Below are positions 6,987 through 15,045 of a stretch of 27,036 nucleotides of DNA, in pieces. Under the pieces are notes generated by a model. That model did not search any database. It saw only the letters and a program-made list of their open reading frames with translations, and was not told the origin of the DNA. The position numbers and the translations under genes were made by a program. Each line of letters begins with the position of its first letter. Positions within the stretch are counted from its first letter, which is position 1. The stretch comes from CAYONM01 sp964405325 (GTDB taxonomy: Bacteria; Planctomycetota; UBA11346): assembly GCA_964405325.1 (NCBI GenBank), contig CAYONM010000024.1, positions 1-27,036 on the forward strand, in the 5' to 3' direction.

Positions 6987-9605
6987 ATGGGCAAAGCGAA
7001 AACGGATCGAGTGGTTCTCTCCTTGGGGCGTTGTTTACCGGGTTGTAAGCGGACTCGTGGTTTGAAGGTATCCGGGGCGGTCGGCATCAAGGGTGATCTC
7101 CTGCATGAGGTCGACAGTATTCAACGAGCGCTGTCGCAGGTGCGTGGCATCCATCCGCCACCGATCATGGATTTGGACGGACAGCAGTATCCGGCGGTGA
7201 TCGAGGGTATGCCGCGATCGCCACGGCTGATGATGGAAGATCGTGGCGATACCATGCGCATGTACCTGGAGGTTGGCGGCGCTGCGGTCGGTAACGTCTG
7301 GGCCATGCCCGGGCCGCACCTGGTCTTCCGTGGTCGTATTATTCCGCTGGAGTGGACCGGGCCGGCCGAGGATCTGGATCCGCTGATGAAGGGTCCGGTA
7401 TTGGTGCCCAAGAAACTGTTGGTGCGGGAGCCGTGGCGCAGCGTGCTGGCCCATGCTGGGCAGGTGCCACCACAGGCGGAAAAAGCCAAGGTCCTGCGCG
7501 GTCGGCCGCAGCCCATCCTGGAAATGTGGGAAGTGGACAGCCGCCTCTGTGGTCGGGTTCGCTTCCAATACGATGAGCAGCTCCCCGAGATCAATCCCCT
7601 GGAGCGGATAGGCCTGATTGTTGCCTCGCTCAAGAATGGCGAGGTGGTCAAATGCGAGCGTGATCGGGATCAGGAATTCCAGCGCTGTAACGAGTTCATC
7701 AAGCGCGGTGCGCTGGTGCAGCGACGTGGCGCTTTTGGCTTCGTTGCCGACGGTGATGCTGCCGATCGTTTTTTGGCGCAAGTGATCCCCAATCTGCAGG
7801 GCTGGGTCATACGTGGCCAGGATCAACTGCATCGTGGTCGCCCAGCAGCGGAAATCCGCACCTCAGCCCAGGTCACCTTGAAGAAGGATCATATAGAGTT
7901 GGACCTGATGGCCGATGTCGATGGTCGCAAGGTGCCGATCAAGGAGTTGCTGCGCAACGCTGCACGTGGTCAGAACGTGATGGTGTTCAAGGACGGCTTG
8001 CGAGCGCGTATCAACGAGGAGTGGCTCAACCGCTATCGTACATTGGTTGAGTTTGGCGGCCTCAAGGAGACCGCCGGCAAGGTAAAGGTGCCGCGACACG
8101 CTGCTGCCATGGCTGTGGGCCTGGCCGAGTCTGGCGGTGACATGCGCATGGACGAGGGGGTTCGCGATCTGGCCACGTTGGCCAAGGGATCAGCGGAAAT
8201 TCCCACCATCGATGTGCCCGATGGCATCAACGCTACCCTGCGTGAATACCAGGAGCAGGGTTTCTCGTGGATGGTTTTCCTGTCTGAGCGCGGTCTTGGC
8301 GGCGTCTTGGCCGACGACATGGGTCTGGGCAAGACGATCCAATCGCTGGCCTTCATGCGGCACCGTCTGATTGAGGACCCCGGCGTACAGCTGGTGGTGG
8401 CGCCGCGTTCGGTGGTGGACAACTGGGAAGATGAGTGTGCGAAATTCGTCCCAGACGTGCCGGTGTATACCCATCTGGGCCTGGACCGGACCAAGAACAT
8501 CGACGATTTGCCCACCGGTGGCATCTTGTTGACGAGCTACAATATCCTGCAGCGGGATGTGCGTCTGTTGTCACAGATCGACTACAGCACCATCATCCTG
8601 GACGAAGCGCACATCATCCGAAATCCCGAGGCCAAGACGACTCGCGCTGCGCTGAAGCTGATCGGTCGTCGTCGGATGTGTCTGTCGGGTACGCCGGTCC
8701 AGAACTGCGCTGCCGACCTGTGGCCGATCTTCCATTTTCTGATGCCGGGTTTCTTGGGTAAACGCAAGACTCTCAAGGAGACCCTGCAAGACGACTCCGA
8801 CGCCATCATGCGTTTGCGTGAACGCGTTTCGCCTTTTGTGTTGCGTCGTCTGAAGACCGAGGTGGCCAAGGAGTTGCCGCCGAAGACGGAAATTTTGCTG
8901 CATGCGACCATGAATGAGGACCAGGAGCAGTTCTATCGCGATTTGATGGAAAAAGAGCGGGTTGGGGTCATGGATTTGTTGGGCTCCAAGGGTCTGGAGC
9001 GTTCGCGTGTCTCGATCTTGGCCGCCATCACTCGCTTACGACAAGCTGCTTGCCATCCCAGGTTGGTGGGGGGTGACAAGGTCTCATCGTCCAAGATGGA
9101 CCTGTTTCTCGATCTGGTGGATGAGCTGATTGCCGAGGGTCATCGCGCCCTGGTCTTCTCCAGTTTCACCAAATATCTGCAGCTGGTCTCTGAAGCCCTG
9201 AATGATCGCGAGTATACCTACCAGTACCTGGACGGCCGTACCCGTGATCGCGGTGCCCGTGTTCGTGCCTTCCAGGAGGGCGATGATCCCTTGTTCCTGA
9301 TCTCGTTGAAGGCGGGTGGTGTTGGCTTGAATCTGACCGCTGCTGACTACGTGATTATCCTCGACCCCTGGTGGAACCCGGCGGCCGAGGAACAGGCCGC
9401 TGACCGCGCCTATCGCATTGGTCAGGACAAGCCGGTGATGGTCTATCGCATCGTCACCACCGACTCCATCGAAGAACGCGTGCTCCGCCTCCAGGCGGAA
9501 AAACGCCGCCTGGTCGGCGACCTTGCCCTGGAAGGCCTCGCCAAGGCCCTGGAAGCCGGCGACGTGGAGAAACTCTTCGAGATGTCGGTGCAGGCCGGGG
9601 CCTGA
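6987..9605 (+). CDS. SNF2-family DNA-dependent ATPase/helicase
   Basis: This is an 872-aa superfamily 2 ATPase of the Swi2/Snf2 group, likely to move along double-stranded DNA or remodel protein-DNA or transcription complexes. The C-terminal half holds the engine: motif I DDMGLGKT (near 446), motif II DEAH (539-542), motif III LSGTPVQN (566-573), and motifs V/VI GVGLNLTAADYV and QAADRAYRIGQ (803-813). Residues 1-400 carry no motif I recognise: no SWIM zinc finger Cys/His cluster, no RapA-type Tudor signature. The ATG follows AAGGGA at 10-nt spacing. The gene stands alone between pgl and a membrane-protein gene. Its last 39 nt belong to a repeat copied 161 bp downstream (see 9567-9896), so the 3' end should be treated with care. 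Confidence 0.95.
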   Translation: MGKAKTDRVVLSLGRCLPGCKRTRGLKVSGAVGIKGDLLHEVDSIQRALSQVRGIHPPPIMDLDGQQYPAVIEGMPRSPRLMMEDRGDTMRMYLEVGGAAVGNVWAMPGPHLVFRGRIIPLEWTGPAEDLDPLMKGPVLVPKKLLVREPWRSVLAHAGQVPPQAEKAKVLRGRPQPILEMWEVDSRLCGRVRFQYDEQLPEINPLERIGLIVASLKNGEVVKCERDRDQEFQRCNEFIKRGALVQRRGAFGFVADGDAADRFLAQVIPNLQGWVIRGQDQLHRGRPAAEIRTSAQVTLKKDHIELDLMADVDGRKVPIKELLRNAARGQNVMVFKDGLRARINEEWLNRYRTLVEFGGLKETAGKVKVPRHAAAMAVGLAESGGDMRMDEGVRDLATLAKGSAEIPTIDVPDGINATLREYQEQGFSWMVFLSERGLGGVLADDMGLGKTIQSLAFMRHRLIEDPGVQLVVAPRSVVDNWEDECAKFVPDVPVYTHLGLDRTKNIDDLPTGGILLTSYNILQRDVRLLSQIDYSTIILDEAHIIRNPEAKTTRAALKLIGRRRMCLSGTPVQNCAADLWPIFHFLMPGFLGKRKTLKETLQDDSDAIMRLRERVSPFVLRRLKTEVAKELPPKTEILLHATMNEDQEQFYRDLMEKERVGVMDLLGSKGLERSRVSILAAITRLRQAACHPRLVGGDKVSSSKMDLFLDLVDELIAEGHRALVFSSFTKYLQLVSEALNDREYTYQYLDGRTRDRGARVRAFQEGDDPLFLISLKAGGVGLNLTAADYVIILDPWWNPAAEEQAADRAYRIGQDKPVMVYRIVTTDSIEERVLRLQAEKRRLVGDLALEGLAKALEAGDVEKLFEMSVQAGA

Positions 9606-9642
9606 GGCCGGCGTTCAAGCGCAGCGCGAAGCCGGGGTGGCC

Positions 9643-9715
9643 CGGAGGGGGCGGAGCCGGAAGGCCGGGAGAATGGCAGCTTGCTGGCCCGGCTTATCGG
9701 CGTGAGCCCCCTCCG
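9643..9715. terminator. Long imperfect inverted repeat downstream of the helicase gene
   Basis: CGGAGGGGGC (9643-9652) pairs perfectly with GCCCCCTCCG (9706-9715). Inside, AGCCGG (9655-9660) pairs with CCGGCT (9689-9694). It could end helicase transcription or be the core of a palindromic repeat. It is duplicated if the 161-bp unit is. Confidence 0.45.
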
Positions 9716-9782
9716 AAACCAACAGCCGAGAAACTCTTCGAGATGTCGGTGCAGGCCGGGGCCTGAGGCCGGCGTTCAAGCG

Positions 9783-9882
9783 NNNNNNNNNNNNNNNNNN
9801 NNNNNNNNNNNNNNNNNNNNNNNNNNNNNNNNNNNNNNNNNNNNNNNNNNNNNNNNNNNNNNNNNNNNNNNNNNNNNNNNNN
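9783..9882. other. Assembly gap (100 Ns)
   Basis: Exactly 100 undetermined bases. Sequence on either side joins seamlessly into the repeat, so the gap may have zero length or hide extra repeat copies. Confidence 0.99.
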
Positions 9883-9963
9883 CAGCGCGAAGCCGGTTCG
9901 CCACTGGCAACTGGAACGCTGCTTGCGGAGTTCAGTGCAACCAGCCGTTGAGGCCGGTGATGG

Positions 9964-10725
9964 ATGCATTTTGCGATGACCAGCGACCAGGATTTCGACG
10001 ATCGGCTCGATGCTTTGGCCCAGGGCGAGACCTTTGCCTTCCGGGCCGACAAGGATGATGTGCTGGCCGGGGCCCTGACCGATGTGATCGACAGTACCGA
10101 TGATGATCCGCGTTGGCGGGTGGATACCAGAACCCTGCAGAGCATGCCGGCGTCAGCGCCGACAACGAGCGTGCTGCCGTTGGAATTCGGGCCCGATCTG
10201 CGTCAGGTGAAGGGCTATATGGTGCCGCGGCCAGGCAATATGGTCCGGGTCATGGCCATGGCCGTGGTGGCGATGATGGCCTTGATGACCCTGTTGACCG
10301 CAGTGATTGCGCAGGCCATACAGGGTCTGACCAATCAAGTTCGTGGTGATGAGCGCTTCAACGAGACCGTGGTGGTGGCGCAGCCGGTACCAGCGGATGA
10401 GGTGATGGATCCCGAGGCCTTCGCGCGATTGCTGCAGGCCTGGCCGGACCGGCGGCAGGAGCTGTGGCTGCGCCGTTTTGCGGCGTTACGCGCGGCTGGG
10501 CAGTGGGATCAGTCTTGTGAGGCTTTCCGCGAAGCCGCCTTGGTGGACCGGCAAGCTCTGCCGTGGTCAGCGCAGATGGATTATCTGGAGGTGCTGCTGC
10601 ATATCGAAGACTTGGAACGCGCTGAGGCGGTGGCGCGGGAGCTGCGTTTCGATCAGCTGGACGAGGACGATCAGCAGCGCTTTACTGTCGCGATGACCCG
10701 CCTGGCTTTGGCCCGGGTGCAGTAG
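9964..10725 (+). CDS. Single-pass membrane protein with helical C-terminal region, unknown function
   Basis: The protein has 253 residues and no family I can name. Residues 1-90 are acidic and apparently cytoplasmic; 94-116 form one membrane helix; 130-253 are a helical region with Ala/Leu-rich, TPR-like pairs (WLRRFAALRAAGQWDQSCEAF, then a second pair near 200-225). Two starts are possible: ATG 9964 with TTGAGG 10 nt before it, or ATG 9976 with no better site. The gene lies 81 nt after the N gap, so an upstream partner could be missing. Its last 44 nt overlap the end of the convergent DUF721 gene. A role in protein-protein assembly at the membrane would fit TPR-like repeats but is a guess. 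Confidence 0.75.
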   Translation: MHFAMTSDQDFDDRLDALAQGETFAFRADKDDVLAGALTDVIDSTDDDPRWRVDTRTLQSMPASAPTTSVLPLEFGPDLRQVKGYMVPRPGNMVRVMAMAVVAMMALMTLLTAVIAQAIQGLTNQVRGDERFNETVVVAQPVPADEVMDPEAFARLLQAWPDRRQELWLRRFAALRAAGQWDQSCEAFREAALVDRQALPWSAQMDYLEVLLHIEDLERAEAVARELRFDQLDEDDQQRFTVAMTRLALARVQ

Positions 10726-11089
10726 GCGTTGTCTGGCTGCGGCGCAGTCTATATCGGACCTGCTGAGTGCCGACGCCGTAAGCGGCCAGGGCGCTGAGCA
10801 GGCGGGCGTGGTGATGATTACGTAACTCCGCCAGCAGCAGACTGTCGGAAACCGCCAGCACCAAGCCCTGCCGACCGAGCCGGGCCACTTCGATGCGGGC
10901 GCAGATCGCACTGCTGAACAGGCTGGCCAGGGCGGTGCGCACTCGGCGCATCCGTTCGAGTCGACGGAACTCCGGCGAGCGGGTGTAGCGGCCGACCAGC
11001 TCGTCGATGCCTTGCGCTCGACGACGCTGATGTCGTGGACGGGCCGCCAGGCGGCGGTCGCGTTCAGGATCAGGTCGATGGTCCCACAT
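10682..11089 (-). CDS. DUF721 (DciA-like) protein
   Basis: The protein has 135 residues. Residues 28-117 match the DUF721 pattern: a helical start (IDELVGRYTRSPEFRRLERM), then LASLFSSAICARIEVARL and the strand pair GLVLAVSDSLLLAELRNH. DUF721 proteins include DciA, which loads the replicative helicase in bacteria lacking DnaC. Both ends are basic (Arg-rich N-terminal 25 residues), suiting nucleic-acid contact. The ATG lies 5 nt after the TAG of the upstream membrane-protein gene; no good ribosome binding site is seen, so translation is probably coupled. It ends inside the convergent gene 9964-10725. I rate the family likely and the DciA role plausible. Confidence 0.75.
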   Translation of the reverse strand: MWDHRPDPERDRRLAARPRHQRRRAQGIDELVGRYTRSPEFRRLERMRRVRTALASLFSSAICARIEVARLGRQGLVLAVSDSLLLAELRNHHHARLLSALAAYGVGTQQVRYRLRRSQTTPTAPGPKPGGSSRQ

Positions 11090-11094
11090 GAGGT

Positions 11095-11853
11095 CTACAG
11101 AACGAGTTCGTCCGTTTTCTCGTCGGTTGCTGGCGCTGGTGGTTGGTCAGGTTGCGGTGCCTCGTCCGGCTGCGGGGTGGGCTGCAGCTGCGGTGAAGCC
11201 GGCGGATTCAGGCTTTGTTCAATGGCTTGCTCCAGGACGGTAGCCTCGTCGATCTCAAGGTATTCGTCGGGGATGCCGGCGGCATCGGCGGTTTCCCGCA
11301 TGATGCGGGTGCAGGCGTCCAGGTCGTCTCGGGTGATGGTTTGTTTGGGTTCTGGCACTTCGCCGGGTTCAGGGACCTTTACCAGGATGCGGTCGCCCAG
11401 CTGCCTCAGGGTCTCGTCTGAAACCTGTCGTTGCAGCAGGGCTCGTTGGAAGCGGCTGAGTTGCTTGCGGATCTCGTTCTGTTCCGCTTCGTCGTAGTCG
11501 ACCTGCGGTAGATAGCGGTAGGTCAGACCTTGGGCAAACACCACCTGTGCTGCCGGCAGGGTGTGCTCGTTCTGGAGGATCTGTTCGGCGTCCTCAAGCT
11601 GGAAGTCCTCGTTCCGGATCCGTTCGGTCAGTTTTTTGACGCTGGTCATCACCCGTTCGCGTTCCGCGTCGGGATAGGCCAGTTCCTTCTCCAGGACGTG
11701 CTCGCTCTGGCCTTCGATGACTCGGGCGGCGGTTTCGCGGACCAGCCACTGCCAGTTCATCGCCATCCAGATGCCGACGGCGATCATCAGGACCAGGACG
11801 ATGGCGAAGACAATGGCTATCTGGGCCAGGCAACCAGCGCGACGGGTGGACAT
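11095..11853 (-). CDS. Membrane-anchored coiled-coil protein with proline-rich tail
   Basis: The protein has 252 residues and no recognised family. Residues 9-31 are a strong membrane helix preceded by Arg residues, so the N-terminus is inside and the rest outside. Residues 40-190 are charged and helical with heptad-like spacing, and about 213-252 is a Pro/Gln-rich tail (SPQLQPTPQPDEAPQP) that probably spans the wall or binds a partner. The ATG at 11853 was chosen because GGGAG lies 7 nt upstream and the membrane helix starts just after it; the frame extends 51 codons further, without signal features. The DUF721 gene starts 5 nt downstream, so the two form an operon. Confidence 0.8.
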   Translation of the reverse strand: MSTRRAGCLAQIAIVFAIVLVLMIAVGIWMAMNWQWLVRETAARVIEGQSEHVLEKELAYPDAERERVMTSVKKLTERIRNEDFQLEDAEQILQNEHTLPAAQVVFAQGLTYRYLPQVDYDEAEQNEIRKQLSRFQRALLQRQVSDETLRQLGDRILVKVPEPGEVPEPKQTITRDDLDACTRIMRETADAAGIPDEYLEIDEATVLEQAIEQSLNPPASPQLQPTPQPDEAPQPDQPPAPATDEKTDELVL

Positions 11854-11989
11854 GGTAGGCTCCCGGGTGGAACAGGTAAGGTGGCAACAGCAGAGCGGGT
11901 TTGTGAGCGGGTACAATTCCCGATGAACGGAGACGTCTGGCGTCGCGAGAGCTGTCCGAGCAGCTTGTGGTCGGCAACCATTCTGACCG

Positions 11990-12027
11990 CCGCAGACCGA
12001 CCCCACTCTGGTGGGGTCGGTCTGCGG
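11990..12027 (-). terminator. 16-bp perfect hairpin ending leuCD
   Basis: CCGCAGACCGACCCCA (11990-12005) pairs without mismatch with 12012-12027 around a 6-nt loop, beginning 2 nt past the leuD TAA. No U tract follows on either strand, so it may act as a mRNA 3'-end protector or a non-canonical terminator. Confidence 0.7.
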
Positions 12028-12029
12028 TC

Positions 12030-12632
12030 TTACTGCCAGTCGTTCAGGTACGGCAGGGCGCTGGCAACGGCTTCGACTTGGGCACGGTTGTCCAGCAGTT
12101 GCCCGGTGGCGTCCCAGTGGCCACTCAGGAAGCGGTTCTGAACGCCGTCCGGCAAGGTGACAGCTAGGCTGTCGTTACCGAAGTACAAGGTCTTGGTCTC
12201 GATGTCCAAGCGCAATTCCAGGCTGGGATCGGCCGCAATGGCGTCCTGTAGCGTCCTGGCTTCAGCGGCGGTCACTTGCACGCAGGGCACGCCCAGGGCT
12301 ATGTTGTTGTTGTAGAAAATTTCGGCGAAGCTGACTGCGACAAGGGCCTGAATCCCCCATTTCAGCAGGCTCTGCGGCGCGTGCTCACGCGAGGAGCCGC
12401 AGCCGAAATTGCTGTTGCCAACCAGGATGGCAGCGCCGCTGAAACGCGGATCGTCAAAGGGGTGCTGCTTGCCCTGCTCGCGTAGTCCGGCGCGATCATC
12501 GGCGAAGGCATGTTCGCCGAGACCATCGAAGGTGACGCAACGCAGGAAGCGGGCGGGGATGATACGGTCGGTGTCGATGTCGTTGCCGCGCACCGGGACC
12601 CCCCGGCCGACAACGTGACGGATCTCGTTCAT
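12030..12632 (-). CDS. leuD: 3-isopropylmalate dehydratase, small subunit
   Basis: With LeuC it isomerises 2-isopropylmalate to 3-isopropylmalate in leucine synthesis. The 200-aa length is that of the bacterial type. NDIDTDRIIPARFL (17-30) and the swivel-domain signature GNSNFGCGSSREHA (72-85) are intact, as is the later region SFAEIFYNNNIALGVP. The start ATG overlaps the leuC TGA (ATGA), a classic coupled pair. A 16-bp hairpin closes the unit 2 nt after the stop, so leuB and leuA must lie elsewhere. Confidence 0.97.
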   Translation of the reverse strand: MNEIRHVVGRGVPVRGNDIDTDRIIPARFLRCVTFDGLGEHAFADDRAGLREQGKQHPFDDPRFSGAAILVGNSNFGCGSSREHAPQSLLKWGIQALVAVSFAEIFYNNNIALGVPCVQVTAAEARTLQDAIAADPSLELRLDIETKTLYFGNDSLAVTLPDGVQNRFLSGHWDATGQLLDNRAQVEAVASALPYLNDWQ

Positions 12633-14050
12633 GCGGACACTCCTTCCAGGTTGCGGATGTCGCTGACCTGGCCTTCCAGTGCGGCCAGCGCGACCATTTC
12701 CGGGCTCATCAACAGGGTGCGGCCCGAGGGTGAGCCCTGTCGTCCCTTGAAGTTACGGTTCGACGTACTGGCCGATATTTGCCGACCCTGTAGCTTGTCA
12801 GGATTCATCGCCAGACACATGCTGCAGCCGGCTTCCCGCCATTGGAAACCATGTTGCTCGAAGATCCGGTGCAGACCTTCGGCCTCGGCCTCAGCCTTCA
12901 CCACTTCGCTGCCGGGGACCACGAACGCGAGCACGCGTTCGGGAACCTGGCCGGCATGGGCCTGAATCACCGCTGCCGCAGCGCGCAGGTCGCTGATGCG
13001 GCCGTTGGTGCAGCTGCCGATGAAGGCGACATCGATTGGCACGCCCGCAATGGCCTGGCCGGGCTGCAGATCCATATACTCGTAGGCTTCGGCCACCACC
13101 TGGCGATCCACCTCAGGAAATTGTTCCAGGACCGGGATGGTTTCGTCGACGGCAATGGCTTGGCTAGGGGTGATGCCCCAGGTGACCGTCGGTTTGATTT
13201 CGTTGGCCTGGAAGCGCACCACATCGTCGTACTCGGCATCGTCATCCGAAGCCATGGCCAGCCACCAGGCGCTGGCACGCTCGAAGCTCTCACCCTGAGG
13301 GGCATAGGGGCGGCCGCGCAGATAGTCGATGGTGGTCTGGTCCGGGTTGATGTAACCGCAGCGGGCACCGCCCTCGATGGCCATGTTGCAGACGGTCATG
13401 CGTTCTTCCATGGACATGGCGGTGAAGGTGCTGCCAGCAAATTCGTAGGCATAGCCGACGCCGCCGTTCACGCCCAGGACCCGGATGATGTGCAGGATCA
13501 CGTCTTTGGCGGTCACACCGGCAGCCAGCTGACCATCCACCTGGATTTTGCGGACCTGCAGGCGGCCCATGGCCAGGCTCTGGGTGGCCAGCACGTCGCG
13601 TACTTGGCTGGTACCGATGCCGAAGGCGATGGCGCCAAAGGCACCATGGGTGGCGGTATGGCTATCGCCACAGGCGACGGTCAGCCCCGGCTGGGTCAGG
13701 CCTTGTTCCGGCGCGACGATATGCACCACGCCCTGTCTACCGGAACCGACATTGAACAGGGTGACGTTCTGTTCAGCCGTGTTGCGCTCGATGGCCTGCA
13801 GCATTTCTTCCGCCAGCTCATCGGCATAGGGCCGACTCTGGTCGGTGGTCGGAACGATATGATCGACCGTGGCGAAGGTTCGTTCCGGGTGCGCAACGGA
13901 CAGCTGGCGCTCCTGGAGCATAGCGAAGGCCTGGGGGCTGGTGACCTCGTGGATCAGATGCAGACCGATGAACAGCTGGGTCTGCCCGCTGGGCAAAGTG
14001 CTGACGGTGTGCTGATCCCAGACCTTGTCGAAAAGGGTTCTGGCGCTCAT
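12629..14050 (-). CDS. leuC: 3-isopropylmalate dehydratase, large subunit
   Basis: This is the aconitase-type catalytic subunit, 473 aa, the normal bacterial length. The [4Fe-4S] ligands are present: Cys347 in GSCTNGR, and Cys409 and Cys412 in GCSMC. Other signatures are CGDSHTATHGAFG (127-139) and the end SNRNFKGRQGS (430-440). It needs clusters delivered by a system such as the suf operon at 19406-24722. The ATG has GGAGG 7 nt upstream. The gene is divergent from a LysR-type regulator 80 bp away, with inverted repeats in the gap, so control by that regulator, probably with a leucine-pathway intermediate as effector, is a fair inference. Confidence 0.97.
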   Translation of the reverse strand: MSARTLFDKVWDQHTVSTLPSGQTQLFIGLHLIHEVTSPQAFAMLQERQLSVAHPERTFATVDHIVPTTDQSRPYADELAEEMLQAIERNTAEQNVTLFNVGSGRQGVVHIVAPEQGLTQPGLTVACGDSHTATHGAFGAIAFGIGTSQVRDVLATQSLAMGRLQVRKIQVDGQLAAGVTAKDVILHIIRVLGVNGGVGYAYEFAGSTFTAMSMEERMTVCNMAIEGGARCGYINPDQTTIDYLRGRPYAPQGESFERASAWWLAMASDDDAEYDDVVRFQANEIKPTVTWGITPSQAIAVDETIPVLEQFPEVDRQVVAEAYEYMDLQPGQAIAGVPIDVAFIGSCTNGRISDLRAAAAVIQAHAGQVPERVLAFVVPGSEVVKAEAEAEGLHRIFEQHGFQWREAGCSMCLAMNPDKLQGRQISASTSNRNFKGRQGSPSGRTLLMSPEMVALAALEGQVSDIRNLEGVSA

Positions 14051-14086
14051 GGATGCCTCCTTACGGCGCTTGAATGTGGTCGCTTA

Positions 14087-14137
14087 CAGCATTGCTGGTA
14101 TTTTAAAAATGTGGCATCAACATTCATTGCATGAATG
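14087..14137. promoter_or_regulatory. Inverted repeats between leuC and the LysR gene
   Basis: CAGCA-T-TGCTG lies at 14087-14097 and CATTCAT-TGC-ATGAATG at 14121-14137, with an A/T-only stretch (ATTTTAAAAAT) between. The second dyad has the T-N11-A form of LysR binding sites and covers the regulator's own ATG. On the minus strand TAAAAT could be the leuC -10 box. Confidence 0.55.
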
Positions 14138-15045
14138 AAACGCAGCGTCGTTCCGGAATCGAACTGCGTGATCTGGGCTACTTTGCGGCCATTGTCCAGC
14201 ATGGCCGTCTGGGGCAGGCGGCGACGGCTCTGGGGGTGGCGCAGCCGACGCTCTCGCATGCCATCGCGCGGTTGGAGCAGGCGGTGCGGGCGCCGCTTTG
14301 GGATCGCAGCGGTGGCCGGCGGCGGCTCCTGCAACTGACCCCAGTGGGTGAAGTCTTGCTGCGTCGGGCAGAGAAGGCTCTGGCTGAGATGCAGGCCATC
14401 GACGACGATCTGGCGGCCTTGGCCGGTCTGAGCCACGGCCAGTTGCAGTTGGGTTGCATTCCGACACTGATGGCCAGTCTGCTGCCACGCTTGTTGGCCC
14501 AGTTACGATCAGAGCACCCGCAGTTGGCCATCCAGGTCCAGACGGTGCGCTCTGAGCAGGTGCTGGAGGCTTTGCGTGAGCATGCCATCGATGGCGCTCT
14601 GGTTGCTGGCGATGCTGCCGCTGACAGCCCCTGGCCCAGTGAAGCCTGCGGCCACCAGCGTTTTGTCGCGGTGATGCGGCGGGATCATCCCTTGGCCAAG
14701 CGGCGACGCCTGTCGATGGCCCAACTGGCGGACGAAGCGCTGCTGCTGGTGCCGGTAGCCACCATCACCGGGCGCCTGCTGCAGAACTGCTGCCGGCGCG
14801 CTGGCTTTGCCCTGCAACCGGCATTGACCCTGGACAGCCCCGAGGGCCTGCGCGAGCTGGTGCGCGCAGGCGGCGGCATCAGCGTGCTGCCAGCGGGTTA
14901 TGTGTCGGCCAGCGATCCCGATCTGCATTGCGCCGAGCTGGCCGATCCAACCCCAGCACGGCCCATCAGCTTGGTTCACCGGGGCTTAGCCGGGCGACCC
15001 GCCCTGCAGGCCCTGCTCGATCTGGTGCAGTCAGAAATCGGTTGA
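14131..15045 (+). CDS. LysR-family transcriptional regulator
   Basis: The protein has 304 residues with the standard layout. A winged helix-turn-helix occupies about 11-70, with the family core LGYFAAIVQHGRLGQAATAL and QPTLSHAIARLE, then a linker helix, then a periplasmic-binding-type effector domain (about 95-300) with GQLQLGCIPTLMASLLP and the C-terminal GGGISVLPAGYV. It is divergent from leuCD. There is no ribosome binding site before the ATG, and a 7-bp inverted repeat overlaps the start codon, so the message may be leaderless and the gene autorepressed. The effector is unknown. A second in-window candidate target is only leuCD. Confidence 0.93.
   Translation: MNETQRRSGIELRDLGYFAAIVQHGRLGQAATALGVAQPTLSHAIARLEQAVRAPLWDRSGGRRRLLQLTPVGEVLLRRAEKALAEMQAIDDDLAALAGLSHGQLQLGCIPTLMASLLPRLLAQLRSEHPQLAIQVQTVRSEQVLEALREHAIDGALVAGDAAADSPWPSEACGHQRFVAVMRRDHPLAKRRRLSMAQLADEALLLVPVATITGRLLQNCCRRAGFALQPALTLDSPEGLRELVRAGGGISVLPAGYVSASDPDLHCAELADPTPARPISLVHRGLAGRPALQALLDLVQSEIG

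Larger units (their letters stand above)
9567..9896. repeat. 161-bp tandem repeat broken by a 100-N gap
   Basis: The 55 bp at 9567-9621 (end of the helicase gene plus downstream bases) recur exactly at 9728-9782. The N run 9783-9882 follows. The bases right after it, 9883-9896, equal 9622-9635, the natural continuation of copy one. Deleting the Ns yields a perfect 69-bp second copy. The repeat period is 161 bp. True copy number is unknown. Confidence 0.85.

Noticed and set aside
9681..10058. Open frame running across the N gap
   Set aside because: It is out of frame with the helicase gene, reads through undetermined bases and overlaps the repeat; no evidence of coding.
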